Source: Nitrosopumilus adriaticus
Lineage (GTDB): Archaea > Thermoproteota > Nitrososphaeria > Nitrososphaerales > Nitrosopumilaceae
Assembly: GCF_000956175.1 (NCBI RefSeq)
Contig: NZ_CP011070.1
Span: forward strand, 62,001-126,000
DNA length: 64,000 bases
Direction: 5' to 3'
Below the pieces are notes generated by a model. The model was not told the DNA's origin and did not search any database. It saw only the letters and a list, made by a program, of their open reading frames with translations. How positions within the stretch are numbered: the stretch's first letter is position 1; every line of letters starts with the position of its first letter. This document shows, one piece after another, positions 7,901-16,646 of this stretch. Both the position numbers and the translations under genes were made by a program.

Positions 7901-8296
7901 TCAATGCTAGACAAATTTGATATGCAAGTTAAAAATGCGGATTTAATTGATGCTGTAAACACTTCAGAAATTGTTTCCAATGTAATCTCAACGCATTTAG
8001 TTCCAGACATTATGGGAAATCTTAGAGCATATGCTAGACAAAACTTTCGGTGTACTGCTTGTGGTAAATCTTATCGTAGAATGCCATTGATTCAGACATG
8101 TATTTGTGGTCATAAACTAATTGCTACAATCACAAGAGGTTCTGTAGAAAAATATCTAAAACTTGCAAAAAGATTAGTTGAAAAATATGATGTTAGTGAA
8201 TATCAACGTGGAAGAATACATGCACTATCAGATGAAATTGAATTAGTATTTGGTAAAAACAAAGGAGATCAATCACTACTTACAGATTATGCTTAA
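4919..8296 (+). CDS. polC: DNA polymerase D large subunit DP2
   Basis: Catalytic subunit of the archaeal replicative polymerase PolD; 1125 aa, a full-length and intein-free form. The double-psi barrel catalytic centre is visible as RRDADGDADS with acidic residues at about 877, 879, 881 and 883. A zinc ribbon cluster with several CxxC pairs lies at about 636-680 and a second, C-terminal CTACGKSYRR...CICG zinc site at about 1045-1065, the part that contacts DP1. N-terminal residues include the conserved GPMRSAGGTESAVTMLI and RIKTDRVRGGALRV. It sits on the far side of the putative origin from DP1. Confidence 0.97.
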   Translation: MSENDAISRISGINMPNYYLDYYTNLSTDTYSIFQHAAKAKSSLVDSSGIIEPKIAFDLADRVAKMHEIDIADPLRDLLKINGKELSALILSKEIALGKYSLPDATLEEKLDLAVRVGLAIVTEGVTIAPLQGISEVKIKKNKDGTDYLSVSIAGPMRSAGGTESAVTMLIADHVRKAAGLSKYQANSFDDETGRFVEELRIYEREASSFQFHILDEDIEHVISNLPVELDGVDTDPYEVVNHKSMARIKTDRVRGGALRVLNDGLIGRSKKLLKRIELYNLDGWEWLNDLKGAVQTGDNQEDAAAKRMREVITGRSVLSMPNKLGGFRLRYGRACNTGFAAVGIHPVIAEILDHTVAVGTQIKIDIPGKGATVAFVDSIDTPTVRLNNGDVVKIRDVKHALEIKNEIEKILHLGDILISFGDFLENNAQLVPSGYVEEFWIEELKQKTQNIKSDSEYLKQFLSKIPSVDEAIKISYDFKIPLHPHYLYFWDKISSEDLSILLEPTNVNEKLIEYPIKVKKILENLGTPHKIDNQKIILESQEAKIFFNLLFREKPTINDFSVPLIISKSSGIKIKNKFSTSVGVRIGRPEKAAARQMKPPTHVLFPVSDKGGPTRDLLKASRNEHFFANIYNRICDQCNEPSIGIKCSNCGVKTTITYRCTNCRDVLNEPFCEKCKRKAPAHSHKEFPLKTRLLLAQEKMGLRAKEPFKGVKELINQDKIAEPLEKGLTRQNFGLTTFKDGTVRFDATNSPLTQFKPSWIGTSIEKLKQLGYYHDIDGNPLENLDQIIELRMQDVIIPYESGKYLVSTCKYIDALLQKFYGTSAFYNVNNSKELIGHLIIGLAPHTSVGIVGRIIGYTETHVCFATPNWHSAKRRDADGDADSIMLLMDSLLNFSRQFLSDRIGGLMDAPLLVQPLVLPHESQPQAHNLEVTKFLPLEFFESTFNEIKASDINSVDIIKSRLETERQFYDYFFTHPTSSLTTSKSRSAYSTLGSMLDKFDMQVKNADLIDAVNTSEIVSNVISTHLVPDIMGNLRAYARQNFRCTACGKSYRRMPLIQTCICGHKLIATITRGSVEKYLKLAKRLVEKYDVSEYQRGRIHALSDEIELVFGKNKGDQSLLTDYA

Positions 8297-8299
8297 AGT

Positions 8300-9622
8300 T
8301 TATCTGAGTTTAACGTATTCGTAAGCACCCAACTTATTATCAAAACAGAATTTTACTTTCTGGAAATTCTTTCTAAAAGATTTAACCTTTGAAAGTATTT
8401 TCTTTGGATCTTTTTTCTCAATTACAATATTTTTGATTAAAGATGCAATCTCTTCCATCTCATTCTTTTTCATTCCCAATCGGGTGATTTCAGAAACTCC
8501 TAATCTAATTCCACCTGGATGGAAATAATTTCTTCCAGCCTTAATATCACCTGGAATTAGTTGTCTATTTACAATGATGTTTGCTTTTTCTAAATCAGCT
8601 TCAACTTTACCACCATCAGAATAATCTAAAACATTCACAGCTATTTGATGAGACTTTGTAAATCCTTTACTTTCACCCAAGACTTTGAAACCTGCATTAC
8701 TAAGAGCGTCTGCTAATGACTTTGCATTTTTAATTACCTCAGTAGCATAATCTTTTCCAAATTCTAAAGCTTCGGCAAAAGCAACTGCTTTTCCAGCCAT
8801 ATGATGAATATGATGACTGCTTGTAAGACCAGGAAATGTTGCTTTTTTAATTACTTCTTCATGTTCCTTTGAACCTAAAACAAGTCCCCCTTGAGGCCCA
8901 AACAAAGTCTTGTGAGTACTCATAGTCATTGTATCTGCTCCTTCACGCAGAGGATCTTGGAATTTTCCACCTGCGATTAACCCTGCAACATGAGCTGCAT
9001 CATAATTAATATGAATATCAAAACTCTTTAGAAAATCTGATAATTCTTTGACAGGATGAGGAAATAAGAATAATGAACCTCCAAACATTGCCATCTTTGG
9101 AAGACGATTTGCTTTTTCTAAATCCTTTACTTTTTGCTTAGTCTTGTCAACATCAATTGTCATTTCTTCTGCATCAAATGGATAGAATTCAATTTCTAAT
9201 CCATGAACTAAACCTGCAGTACCTGAATGCTCCTTTTTACCATGAGAAATATGTCCGCCAGCTGGAATGGAAGGTGCTAACATTATATCGCCAGGATTAG
9301 TAAAAGCAGAGTAAATCGCTAGATTTGCAACAACGCCTGAAATTGGTCTTACATCTGCAAATTTTGATTTAAATAATTTTTTTGCTAATTTCATACACTC
9401 AAACTCTACATCATCAATGTAGACACAACCTGCATAGACTCTCTCACCAGGCCATCCTTCGGCATATCGATTCCCAAAATCAGAAATTATTGCTTCACGA
9501 ACAGCAGGACTTGGAATATTTTCACTTGCAATTAATGGAATTGAATTTTCAAACCATTTATGATGTTCCTTTAATTTTCCAAAAATTTTATCATAAGATT
9601 GTCTATTCTGGGATTTTGCCAT
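8300..9622 (-). CDS. glyA: serine hydroxymethyltransferase
   Basis: PLP enzyme that interconverts serine and glycine with a one-carbon carrier, in archaea usually a tetrahydropterin. Family signs: the N-terminal IPLIASENIPSP, GNRYAEGWPGERVYAG, the NYDAAHVAGLIAGG cofactor stretch and the PLP-lysine motif MSTHKTLFGPQGG near residue 240, followed by TSSHHIHHMAGKA. Length 440 aa from the ATG at 9622; a TTG three codons upstream is possible. It converges on DP2 with only three bases between the stops. Confidence 0.96.
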   Translation of the reverse strand: MAKSQNRQSYDKIFGKLKEHHKWFENSIPLIASENIPSPAVREAIISDFGNRYAEGWPGERVYAGCVYIDDVEFECMKLAKKLFKSKFADVRPISGVVANLAIYSAFTNPGDIMLAPSIPAGGHISHGKKEHSGTAGLVHGLEIEFYPFDAEEMTIDVDKTKQKVKDLEKANRLPKMAMFGGSLFLFPHPVKELSDFLKSFDIHINYDAAHVAGLIAGGKFQDPLREGADTMTMSTHKTLFGPQGGLVLGSKEHEEVIKKATFPGLTSSHHIHHMAGKAVAFAEALEFGKDYATEVIKNAKSLADALSNAGFKVLGESKGFTKSHQIAVNVLDYSDGGKVEADLEKANIIVNRQLIPGDIKAGRNYFHPGGIRLGVSEITRLGMKKNEMEEIASLIKNIVIEKKDPKKILSKVKSFRKNFQKVKFCFDNKLGAYEYVKLR

Positions 9623-9694
9623 ATTTTGCAACTTTATTTTCCCAATTTAAAAACACCGATAATAATCTAATTTTTTAAATCTTGATCTGGAAGG

Positions 9695-9702
9695 TATAAA
9701 AG
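9695..9702 (+). promoter_or_regulatory. TATA box of the thermosome gene
   Basis: TATAAAAG lies 24-31 bp upstream of the ATG at 9726, with a purine-rich GGAAGG just before it as a possible BRE. This is one of the strongest TATA matches in the window, fitting a highly expressed chaperonin with a very short leader. Confidence 0.7.
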
Positions 9703-9725
9703 GGGAATTCGGAGTTTTAGCATCT

Positions 9726-11435
9726 ATGGGTATGCAAGCAACTTCAAAGGGAAATATGCCAGTAGTATTGTTAAAAGAAGGCGGTTCAGAAACTAAAGGC
9801 CGAGAAGCACAAAAGAACAACATTGCTGCATCTAAAATTATTGCTGAAATTGTACATACCAGCCTAGGTCCTAGAGGAATGGATAAAATGTTAGTTGATT
9901 CCTTAGGTGATGTTACTATTACAAATGATGGGGCAACCATCCTTAAAGAAATTGATGTTCAACATCCAGCAGCAAAAATGCTTGTTGAAATTTCCAAAAC
10001 TACAGATAATGAAGTTGGAGATGGTACAACATCTGCTGTTGTCTTAGCAGGTGCATTATTAGAACATGCAGAATCTTTGATAGATCAAGATGTTCATCCA
10101 ACAATTATTGTTGATGGCTATAGAAAAGCAGCAAAAAAGGCTAAAGAATATCTTGAAAGTATCGCAGACAAAATTTCTGCAAACGATAAATCAATTCTAA
10201 CTAAAATTGCAAAAACATCAATGCAAACTAAACTCGTTAGAAAAGATGCTGATCAACTTGCAGATATTATTGTAAAATCAGTACTAGCAGTAGCAGAGAA
10301 GAATGGAGAAAATTATGATGTTGATATTGATGATATTAAAGTAGAAAAGAAAGCAGGTGGATCTGTAAAAGATTCAATGATAATCCAAGGAATCGTACTT
10401 GATAAAGAAGTAGTTCATGGAGGAATGCCAAGAAAAATAACTGACGCTAAAATTGCATTAATTAACACTGCATTAGAGATTAGTAAAACTGAAACTGATG
10501 CTAAAATCAATATTTCAAATCCTCAACAACTAAAATCATTTCTAGATGAAGAAAACAGAATGCTAAAGACAATGGTTGACAAAGTTATTGGTTCTGGAGC
10601 AAACGTAGTATTATGTCAAAAAGGGTTAGATGATATGGCTCAACATTATTTTGCTAAGGCAGGAATTATTGCAGTAAGAAGAATAAAAGAAAGTGATCTT
10701 ACGAAACTTGCAAAAGCAACTGGTGCTAGAATAGTTACTAATCTTGATGACCTCTTTGAAAAAGATTTAGGAAGTGCAGAAATTGTTGAAGAAAGAAAAA
10801 TTGAAGAAGACAAGTGGGTCTTTATCGAAGGATGTAAACATCCAAAATCTGTAACCTTACTTCTTCGTGGAGGTTCACAAAGAGTAGTAGATGAAGTTGA
10901 ACGTTCTGTTCATGATGCCCTTATGGTAGTAAAAGATGTAATCCTAAAACCTGAAATTGTTGCAGGTGGTGGTGCTCCTGAAACATATGCTGCAACTAAA
11001 CTCAGAAGTTGGGCAAAATCCCTAGAAGGAAGGGAGCAATTAGCTGCAGAAAAATTTGCTGATGCTTTAGAATCAATCCCATTAGCCCTTTCAGAAAATG
11101 CTGGAATGGATCCAATTGATACACTTACACTTCTTCGTTCAAAACAACAGAAAGGTGAGAAATGGACTGGAATTGATGTAATGAAAGGAAAAGTAGGTAA
11201 TATGAAATCAAGTGATATCATTGAACCATTAGCAGTCAAACTTCAGATAGTCTCAGCAGCAGCAGAAGCTGCATGTATGATTCTTAGAATTGATGATGTA
11301 ATTGCTACTCAAAAATCTGCAGGAGGTCCACCTGGTGGAGAAGGAGGAATGCCACCTGGAATGGGAGGAATGCCACCTGGAATGGGAGGAATGGGCGGAA
11401 TGCCTGGAATGCCTGACATGGGCGGAATGATGTAA
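9726..11435 (+). CDS. thermosome (group II chaperonin) subunit
   Basis: ATP-driven cytosolic folding chamber subunit, 569 aa. Conserved motifs are clear: [31 protein letters not shown]-type N-terminus (about residues 40-75), the ATP-hydrolysis motif [12 protein letters not shown] near 98, and the late GGGAPE nucleotide-site motif. The last 40 residues are a Gly/Met-rich tail built of GGMPPGM repeats, as in other thermosomes and GroEL. A strong TATA box precedes it, and the ATG at 9726 gives an almost leaderless message; an in-frame ATG two codons later is an alternative. It stands alone between glyA and a small membrane gene. Confidence 0.97.
   Translation: MGMQATSKGNMPVVLLKEGGSETKGREAQKNNIAASKIIAEIVHTSLGPRGMDKMLVDSLGDVTITNDGATILKEIDVQHPAAKMLVEISKTTDNEVGDGTTSAVVLAGALLEHAESLIDQDVHPTIIVDGYRKAAKKAKEYLESIADKISANDKSILTKIAKTSMQTKLVRKDADQLADIIVKSVLAVAEKNGENYDVDIDDIKVEKKAGGSVKDSMIIQGIVLDKEVVHGGMPRKITDAKIALINTALEISKTETDAKINISNPQQLKSFLDEENRMLKTMVDKVIGSGANVVLCQKGLDDMAQHYFAKAGIIAVRRIKESDLTKLAKATGARIVTNLDDLFEKDLGSAEIVEERKIEEDKWVFIEGCKHPKSVTLLLRGGSQRVVDEVERSVHDALMVVKDVILKPEIVAGGGAPETYAATKLRSWAKSLEGREQLAAEKFADALESIPLALSENAGMDPIDTLTLLRSKQQKGEKWTGIDVMKGKVGNMKSSDIIEPLAVKLQIVSAAAEAACMILRIDDVIATQKSAGGPPGGEGGMPPGMGGMPPGMGGMGGMPGMPDMGGMM
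11343..11384 (+). repeat. 21-bp tandem repeat in the thermosome tail
   Basis: Two identical 21-bp units at 11343-11363 and 11364-11384 encode the repeated GGMPPGM heptad of the C-terminal Gly/Met tail, followed by degenerate GGM units. The exact DNA identity suggests recent slippage or unequal crossing-over, so tail length may differ between strains. Confidence 0.75.
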
Positions 11436-11491
11436 ATTATTTTTAAAAAATTTTTCAAAAGTTTATTTGATTACCATATTTACAACCAGTA

Positions 11492-11770
11492 TTGAATAAG
11501 ACATCATCAAAAATTCTTGCTAGTTTTAAGTACATTTACCTTATTGCATTCTTTGCATTACTTTCTGGATTTTTTCATCCATTAATCACTAACACCAGTT
11601 TTGATAGTGTAGTTATTGGAGTTTTGATATTGTTTGTAGGGCTTGCAGGTGGAGTTTTACTCTATAAAGCAGCTACATCTGAAAAGAAACGAGAAATATT
11701 TCTTGGTGGAGGATTCACCTTAATGGCGATTTCATTATACTATATTGTTGCACTTACCGGAAGAATCTAA
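11492..11770 (+). CDS. small three-helix membrane protein
   Basis: A 92-aa protein starting with TTG, not assigned to a family. Three hydrophobic helices are visible: IYLIAFFALLSGFF (about 15-30), VVIGVLILFVGLAGGVLLY (about 40-58) and FLGGGFTLMAISLYYIVAL (about 70-90), with a short basic EKKRE loop between helices two and three. It lies 56 bp after the thermosome stop on the same strand and its last bases overlap the glnA stop by 4 bp. Function unknown. Confidence 0.7.
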   Translation: MNKTSSKILASFKYIYLIAFFALLSGFFHPLITNTSFDSVVIGVLILFVGLAGGVLLYKAATSEKKREIFLGGGFTLMAISLYYIVALTGRI

Positions 11771-13227
11771 ACATCAAAGTATAGATAAAATTCATGTGGA
11801 TGTGGTCTAATTGCTATTTCACGTTGGTCACGTCTTTCTAATTCTATAATTCTGTCAATTACATCATTTGTAAAAATCGTGTTTAGGAATTTTCTGTCAC
11901 TTTCCAATTCATCTAGTGCTTCTCCAAGACTTTTTGGAAGAACACCTATTCCTCTTCGAGCTCTATCTGATTTAGTCATCTTGAAAATATCGTCACGTAC
12001 TTCTTCTCCGGGATCCATTTTCTTTTTTAATCCATCCATTCCAGCTGCAGTTACCGCAGCAAATACAAGATACGGATTTGCTGAAGGATCAGGAGCTCTA
12101 AACTCTAGTCTTTTAAGATGTGCATAATTTCTTCCTGATAGATGTTTAGGAACTCTTACAATAGCAGAACGATTTCCTGAACTCCATGCAACATATGCTG
12201 GAGCTTCATAACCAGGTACTAATCTATGATATGAATTAGTTGTTGGATTACAAATTGCAGATAATGCTTTTGCGTGATTAACGATTCCACCACAGAAATA
12301 TCTTCCAGCCTGACTCAGTTCAATCTCATCATCTGGATCAAAAAATGCATTTTCTTTTCCCTTCCATAAACTAACATTAACATGCATACCAGATCCTGAA
12401 TCCATAGCAATTGGTTTTGGCATCATTGTTGCAACTTTTCCATATTTCTGTGCAACATTTCTAATTACATACTTGTAAGACTGGGCAGCATCTGCAGCAT
12501 TTGTCATGTAATCATATTTTATGTCAATTTCACACTGTCCTGCAGTTGCAACTTCATGATGATGATTATCACATAAGATCCCAAAATTATTTTTAAGAAT
12601 ATTCACACATTCATTTCTATATGGTGTAAGAGTATCTGATGGTGTACTAGGATAGTATCCTTCTTGTAATCCCATTGGATATCCATCTCCTTCTTGACTC
12701 CATGGAGCTTCTTTTGATTCAATTGAATATGACTGACCTTTGTATGGTGTTAGGACATCCCAATGAACTTTATCAAAAACAAAAAATTCTACTTCTGGAC
12801 CCCACGTACTAAAATCATATCCTTGAGATTTGATATACTCTTCTGCTTTTTGAGAAATTCCTCTGGGATCTCGTGATAATCGTCCTCTATTTTCTCCCCA
12901 GTAAATATCACAAAGAAGTCTGGCAGTTTTATTTTCAGTCATCCAAGGAATTATTGCAAAAGTATTTGGATCAGGTTTTAAAAGCAGATCTGAATCATTA
13001 ATGCTAGCAAAACCAACTATAGATGAACCATCTAATTTTGGTAATCCATCTCTCATCTGTTCCGGAGTAAAAGTATCCGCTGAAATTGTAGTATGATGGA
13101 AATGACCAGTTAAACCAGTAAATTGTAAATCGATAAATTGGATGCCTTCATGTTGAATTCTGGAGAAAACTTCGTCAGGAGAATATGTTACTTGTATTGC
13201 TTTACCATGACTTACTTTATAGGGCAA
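11767..13227 (-). CDS. glnA: glutamine synthetase
   Basis: Main ammonia-assimilating enzyme, 486 aa, making glutamine from glutamate, ammonia and ATP. Typical motifs: the N-terminal DLQFTGLTGHFHH and DGSSIVGF, the metal-site NHHHEVATAGQCEID, and the glutamate/ATP region HVNVSLWKG...GGIVNHAKALSAICNPTTNSYHRLVPGYEAP (given here in pieces), followed by NRSAIVRVP. The start is TTG at 13227, with a basic short N-terminus. The gene diverges from the GINS gene across 54 bp. Glutamine synthetase is the expected entry point of ammonium into biomass in ammonia oxidisers. Confidence 0.96.
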   Translation of the reverse strand: MPYKVSHGKAIQVTYSPDEVFSRIQHEGIQFIDLQFTGLTGHFHHTTISADTFTPEQMRDGLPKLDGSSIVGFASINDSDLLLKPDPNTFAIIPWMTENKTARLLCDIYWGENRGRLSRDPRGISQKAEEYIKSQGYDFSTWGPEVEFFVFDKVHWDVLTPYKGQSYSIESKEAPWSQEGDGYPMGLQEGYYPSTPSDTLTPYRNECVNILKNNFGILCDNHHHEVATAGQCEIDIKYDYMTNAADAAQSYKYVIRNVAQKYGKVATMMPKPIAMDSGSGMHVNVSLWKGKENAFFDPDDEIELSQAGRYFCGGIVNHAKALSAICNPTTNSYHRLVPGYEAPAYVAWSSGNRSAIVRVPKHLSGRNYAHLKRLEFRAPDPSANPYLVFAAVTAAGMDGLKKKMDPGEEVRDDIFKMTKSDRARRGIGVLPKSLGEALDELESDRKFLNTIFTNDVIDRIIELERRDQREIAIRPHPHEFYLYFDV

Positions 13228-13281
13228 TTTTTTACTTCAATCAAACACAAATACATCCAGCATTTAAGGATTAGGTAAGAA

Positions 13282-13839
13282 ATGTCTGAAACAAATCAAA
13301 TAGATATCAACTCATTACATCATACTGTTTTGCGAGAAATCGAAAATGATTCTCTTTTAGAAATCGATCCTAATTTTTATCGAGATCTTGCTGATTTTAT
13401 AGGAAATTTACGAAAACAAGAATTTGATGGTGTAGAAAGCAAAATTAAAGATACAATGATAGAAATGGCATCTGAATTATCATCATTATTAATAAATCTG
13501 AGATTAAATAAAATCTTAAACTCTTCTGAAATAGAAATTGGATTTCTTTTAGATGAAGAAAAATTCATTTTAGATTCAAAAGAAGAAGAAAAAGAAAGAA
13601 TTGAAATGATTATTTCTGCAACAATTCACGGAAAATCAAAATTTCTTGAATCATTAGCTCAAAATCATAAGACAAAAAAAATTGTCATTAGATTTCTAAA
13701 TGAAGTAGATGAAATAGTTGGAGCCGATCTTGAAAAATATGGTCCTTTCAAACCTGAAGATATAGCGACTATTCCCTATGAGAATGCTCAAGCCTTAATT
13801 TCCAAAAATATTGCGACCAAAGTACGTTGGGAAGATTAG
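13282..13839 (+). CDS. GINS complex subunit (Gins51/Sld5-Psf1-like)
   Basis: Replication fork protein that forms the archaeal CMG-like helicase with MCM and the RecJ-like Cdc45. The 185-aa protein has the alpha-helical A domain first (LHHTVLREIENDSLLEIDPNFYR, residues about 11-120) and the small beta B domain last (IVIRFLNEVDEIVGADLEKY, GPFKPEDIATIPYENAQALI), the order found in Gins51/Sld5-Psf1-type subunits. The short B domain with GPFxxxDIxxIPxxNA is the best diagnostic. It diverges from glnA. Another replication gene near the putative origin, with DP1, Cdc6 and DP2. Confidence 0.88.
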   Translation: MSETNQIDINSLHHTVLREIENDSLLEIDPNFYRDLADFIGNLRKQEFDGVESKIKDTMIEMASELSSLLINLRLNKILNSSEIEIGFLLDEEKFILDSKEEEKERIEMIISATIHGKSKFLESLAQNHKTKKIVIRFLNEVDEIVGADLEKYGPFKPEDIATIPYENAQALISKNIATKVRWED

Positions 13840-13871
13840 ATAGAAATTATACCTATTTCTTTTGATGTTAA

Positions 13872-14156
13872 ATGTCTCATACAGGTGTCGATGTAATAGA
13901 TTTTTTGTTCTATACAATATATCCTGTAATTGGAATTTTTGTAGTAGAAGCTATTAGTAGATTAATCAAAGCTCCAAAATGGATAAAATTATGGGTTCAA
14001 GCAATTGTATCAATTGGTTTTGGTGTATATTATTGGTTCATTTTACCTGCTCCACAGAACTTTCCGCTAACTGCAATGGTGATGTTTGCACTTGCTATTG
14101 CACTTATTTATCAAGGCAGACGTGCAAAAATATCTCCTGATAAAAGTCCATATTGA
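13872..14156 (+). CDS. small three-helix membrane protein
   Basis: A 94-aa protein of unknown function. Hydrophobic helices: FLFYTIYPVIGIFVVEAI (about 10-28), WVQAIVSIGFGVYYWFI (about 43-60) and LTAMVMFALAIALIY (about 68-84), ending with a basic RRAKISPDK tail. It starts 32 bp after the GINS stop on the same strand, so it may share that transcript. It converges on the AN1 zinc-finger gene with two bases between the stops. Confidence 0.7.
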   Translation: MSHTGVDVIDFLFYTIYPVIGIFVVEAISRLIKAPKWIKLWVQAIVSIGFGVYYWFILPAPQNFPLTAMVMFALAIALIYQGRRAKISPDKSPY

Positions 14157-14158
14157 TT

Positions 14159-14380
14159 TTAAAAACGTCCAAAAATCCGTTTGAAAATATTTGGTTTATT
14201 TGGACCTCCGTCCCGAATTACTTTTTTCTCCCCAAATCTCCTTGCTCTAATCTGACTAAGTTTTACACATCTATGTTCTTCAGGAAGTCTATGTTCTGAA
14301 CAAAAAGGATCCTTGCAATAATTACATTGAAAAGGTAAATCTGTCAAATCACCACAATATGCGCAATTTTCAGATTTCAT
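14159..14380 (-). CDS. AN1-type zinc finger protein
   Basis: A 73-aa protein whose first 38 residues are one AN1 zinc finger with the exact spacing C-x2-C-x9-C-x2-C-x4-C-x2-H-x5-H-x-C. The remainder is basic (KLSQIRARRFGEKK, FKRIFGRF). In eukaryotes AN1 fingers occur in ubiquitin- and stress-linked proteins; archaeal stand-alone versions have no settled role. Single gene, convergent with the small membrane gene before it. Confidence 0.88.
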   Translation of the reverse strand: MKSENCAYCGDLTDLPFQCNYCKDPFCSEHRLPEEHRCVKLSQIRARRFGEKKVIRDGGPNKPNIFKRIFGRF

Positions 14381-14489
14381 AAATTAATTAGATCTTTTCT
14401 TTTAATAAAGGTGCTATAACTTTGCATTTAATTTACAATTTTATAACGTCTAAACATTTTTACCATGATAATCTGTTTAAGAGATTTAG

Positions 14490-15230
14490 ATGATTAAAGA
14501 TAAAGTTGCTATAATTACCGGAGCAAGTAGTGGTATTGGTTTTGCTACTGCATTAACTCTATCAAAAGCAGGTGCTAAAGTTGCTATAGGAGCTAGAAGA
14601 ATTGACAGATTAGAAGAACTTGCAAAAAAAATTTCTGCCAATGGTGGAGAAGTATTTTTCCAAAAATTAGATGTAACTCAAAAAACTGAATGTGAAAATT
14701 TTGCTAATGCCGTTTTAGACAAATGGGGGTCTATTGATATTCTTGTGAATAATGCAGGTTTGATGCCCTTGAGCTTTTTCAAAAGTCTGAAGGTTGATGA
14801 ATGGGATAGAATGATTGATGTAAATATCAAAGGGGTGTTATATTCAACTGCCGCAGTAATTTCTCACATGAAAGACAAAAAATCAGGTCACATTGTAAAT
14901 CTCTCTTCTGTAGCTGGAAGAATTGTTTTTCCAGCAGGAAGTGTTTACTGTGCAACAAAACACGCTGTTGCTGCATTTACTGAGGGCTTAAGACAAGAAT
15001 TTAGTATACGATCTAAAATTAGAGTTACTAGTATAGAGCCTGGGGTTGTTGCAACAGAACTCAATGATACAATAACTGATGAATCATTGAAAGGGTTTGT
15101 TGAAAATACAAAGAAGATGGAAGCATTACAAGCAGAAGACATTGCAAATGCAATTTTGTATGCAGTTGAATCTCCACCGCATGTAAACGTAAATGAAATT
15201 TTGATAAGACCTACAACACAAGAACGTTAA
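14490..15230 (+). CDS. short-chain dehydrogenase/reductase
   Basis: NAD(P)-dependent oxidoreductase of the classical SDR family, 246 aa. Rossmann motif TGASSGIG near residue 9, the NNAG motif near 88, catalytic Ser in NLSSVAG near 140 and the YCATKHA active-site Tyr/Lys near 153-157. It is closest in style to YdfG/serine 3-dehydrogenase-like enzymes, but the substrate cannot be read from sequence. The next gene, a flavoprotein, starts one base after its stop, so they form an operon. Upstream, ACAATTTTATAACGTCTAAA is the likely promoter region. Confidence 0.92.
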   Translation: MIKDKVAIITGASSGIGFATALTLSKAGAKVAIGARRIDRLEELAKKISANGGEVFFQKLDVTQKTECENFANAVLDKWGSIDILVNNAGLMPLSFFKSLKVDEWDRMIDVNIKGVLYSTAAVISHMKDKKSGHIVNLSSVAGRIVFPAGSVYCATKHAVAAFTEGLRQEFSIRSKIRVTSIEPGVVATELNDTITDESLKGFVENTKKMEALQAEDIANAILYAVESPPHVNVNEILIRPTTQER

Positions 15231-15231
15231 G

Positions 15232-16380
15232 TTGACTGATATCCCACATGTTGTCATTTTAGGGGGAGGTTTTGGTGGACTATCTGCTGCAAATGAATTA
15301 AGAAATTCTCTATCTTCATCTCAAGTAAAAATTACCGTAATCGATAAAAAAGATTGGTTTATGGTAGGATTTGCAAAATTATGGATTATTAATGGAACAC
15401 GAACTTTTGAAAATTCTATTGGATCATTAAAAGAATTATCAAAAAAAGAAATTAATTTCATTAAAGATGAAATTGTAAAAATCGATCTAGAAAATAAAAA
15501 TGTAAAAACTATTTCTCAAAATATACAATATGATTATCTAATAATTTCTATGGGTGCTGTATTGGCTCCAGAAAAAATTCCCGGATTAGTTGAAAATGGA
15601 TTAAATCTATATGATCATAATGATCTATCAGAAATTCACGACAAACTACAAAATATAGAATCTGGAATTATCGCAATTTCAATAATGGGAATGCCTTACA
15701 AATGTCCACCTGCTCCCTTTGAGGCTAGTTTACTAATAGATTCTATGCTTAGAAAACGTGGAATACGTGATTCTGTAGAAATTAATTTTTACAGTCCTGC
15801 CCCTATAACTTTGCCTGCAGCAGGTGCTGAAGTAAGCAAACAAATTCTTGAACTTGTAAATTCTGAAAATATTATTTTTCATAATTCAAGCAAAATCAAA
15901 TCTGTGGAATCAAAAAAACTAATTTTTGAAAATGGTCAAGCTGATTTCGATTTACTTTTAGCTATTCCTCCACACACAGCTCCAAAAATTATTTATGATT
16001 CTGGATTAGCAAAAGAACCTGGATTTATTCCGATAGATAGAGATTGTAAAACATCTTTCGAAAATGTTTTTGCAATTGGTGATGTCACCAGCTTAACTGT
16101 TGCAGAAACAATGGCAGTACCAAAAGCAGGAGTATTTGCAGAGGGTGAAGGCATTACAGTTGCAAAAAATATCATATCAAAAATTCAATCAAAAGAAGAA
16201 TCTGTACTTTTTGATGGAAAAGGTGGTTGTTTTATTGAATCTGGTAGAAATACTGCTTCGGTTATTGAGGTGGATATGTTTTCAAAACCAAAACCATCAA
16301 CAAATCTTACAGAATCAACCACAGAAAATCTTTCCAAGAAAGTAGAATTTGAAAAAGAAAGATTAGAAAAATGGTTATAG
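15232..16380 (+). CDS. FAD-dependent oxidoreductase, sulfide:quinone reductase-like
   Basis: A 382-aa flavoprotein with an N-terminal dinucleotide-binding motif (LGGGFGGLSAANEL, about 9-23), a central MPYKCPPAPFEASL segment containing the Cys that is redox-active in the sulfide:quinone reductase/flavocytochrome c sulfide dehydrogenase group, and the C-terminal FAD motif FAIGDVTS near 283. TTG start immediately after the SDR stop. Only one of the usual SQR cysteines is obvious, so a quinone-linked or other disulfide-type role is as likely as true sulfide oxidation. No C-terminal membrane helix is evident. Confidence 0.85.
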   Translation: MTDIPHVVILGGGFGGLSAANELRNSLSSSQVKITVIDKKDWFMVGFAKLWIINGTRTFENSIGSLKELSKKEINFIKDEIVKIDLENKNVKTISQNIQYDYLIISMGAVLAPEKIPGLVENGLNLYDHNDLSEIHDKLQNIESGIIAISIMGMPYKCPPAPFEASLLIDSMLRKRGIRDSVEINFYSPAPITLPAAGAEVSKQILELVNSENIIFHNSSKIKSVESKKLIFENGQADFDLLLAIPPHTAPKIIYDSGLAKEPGFIPIDRDCKTSFENVFAIGDVTSLTVAETMAVPKAGVFAEGEGITVAKNIISKIQSKEESVLFDGKGGCFIESGRNTASVIEVDMFSKPKPSTNLTESTTENLSKKVEFEKERLEKWL

Positions 16381-16590
16381 ATTATCTTTATCATCTTTAG
16401 TTTTAGAGAGATGCTCTAAGATAGCTTTAACTTCAACACCTAAATCTTGAGTATTATTAGATAGATTCAGTTTTTCTGGAATATTATTTTTAAAATCTTC
16501 ATCTTGTGATTCGATGCTTCTTTTTTGAATACAATCTAGATGATCTTGATCAGTTGCTGAAATTTTGTGACAAATATTACAAATCTTCAT
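16375..16590 (-). CDS. small CxxC protein
   Basis: A 71-aa hydrophilic protein starting CNICHKIS and then DHLDC, which gives CxxC plus H/C spaced as a possible treble-clef-like zinc site (C4, C7, H18, C21 roughly). The C-terminal half is acidic and helical (LGVEVKAILEHLSKTKDDKD). Its 3' end overlaps the flavoprotein stop by 6 bp. Function unknown; short Cys-containing proteins of this kind recur in the window. Confidence 0.6.
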   Translation of the reverse strand: MKICNICHKISATDQDHLDCIQKRSIESQDEDFKNNIPEKLNLSNNTQDLGVEVKAILEHLSKTKDDKDNL

Positions 16591-16646
16591 CTATTTCCTT
16601 ATTCAATACGACGATTTAATAATTTCATTTTGTGCCTCTGAGACAA

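Noticed and set aside
4919-8296. Possible intein in DP2
   Set aside because: DP2 genes of some archaea carry inteins, but this 1125-aa frame runs continuously through the catalytic and zinc regions with no splicing motifs or homing endonuclease part.
9382-9678. 98-aa plus-strand frame inside glyA
   Set aside because: His/Leu/Gln-rich shadow of the conserved serine hydroxymethyltransferase N-terminus.
10910-11239. Long antisense frame inside the thermosome gene
   Set aside because: It is a shadow of the strongly conserved thermosome frame; its product is Ser/Ile/Phe-rich without recognisable domains.
16100-16345. 81-aa plus frame inside the SQR-like flavoprotein
   Set aside because: A Lys/Gln/Leu-rich out-of-frame shadow of the FAD-domain coding sequence with no start signal.
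15232-16380. Assignment as a true sulfide:quinone reductase
   Set aside because: Only one of the family's catalytic cysteines is evident and no C-terminal membrane helix is seen, so I keep the broader family call.
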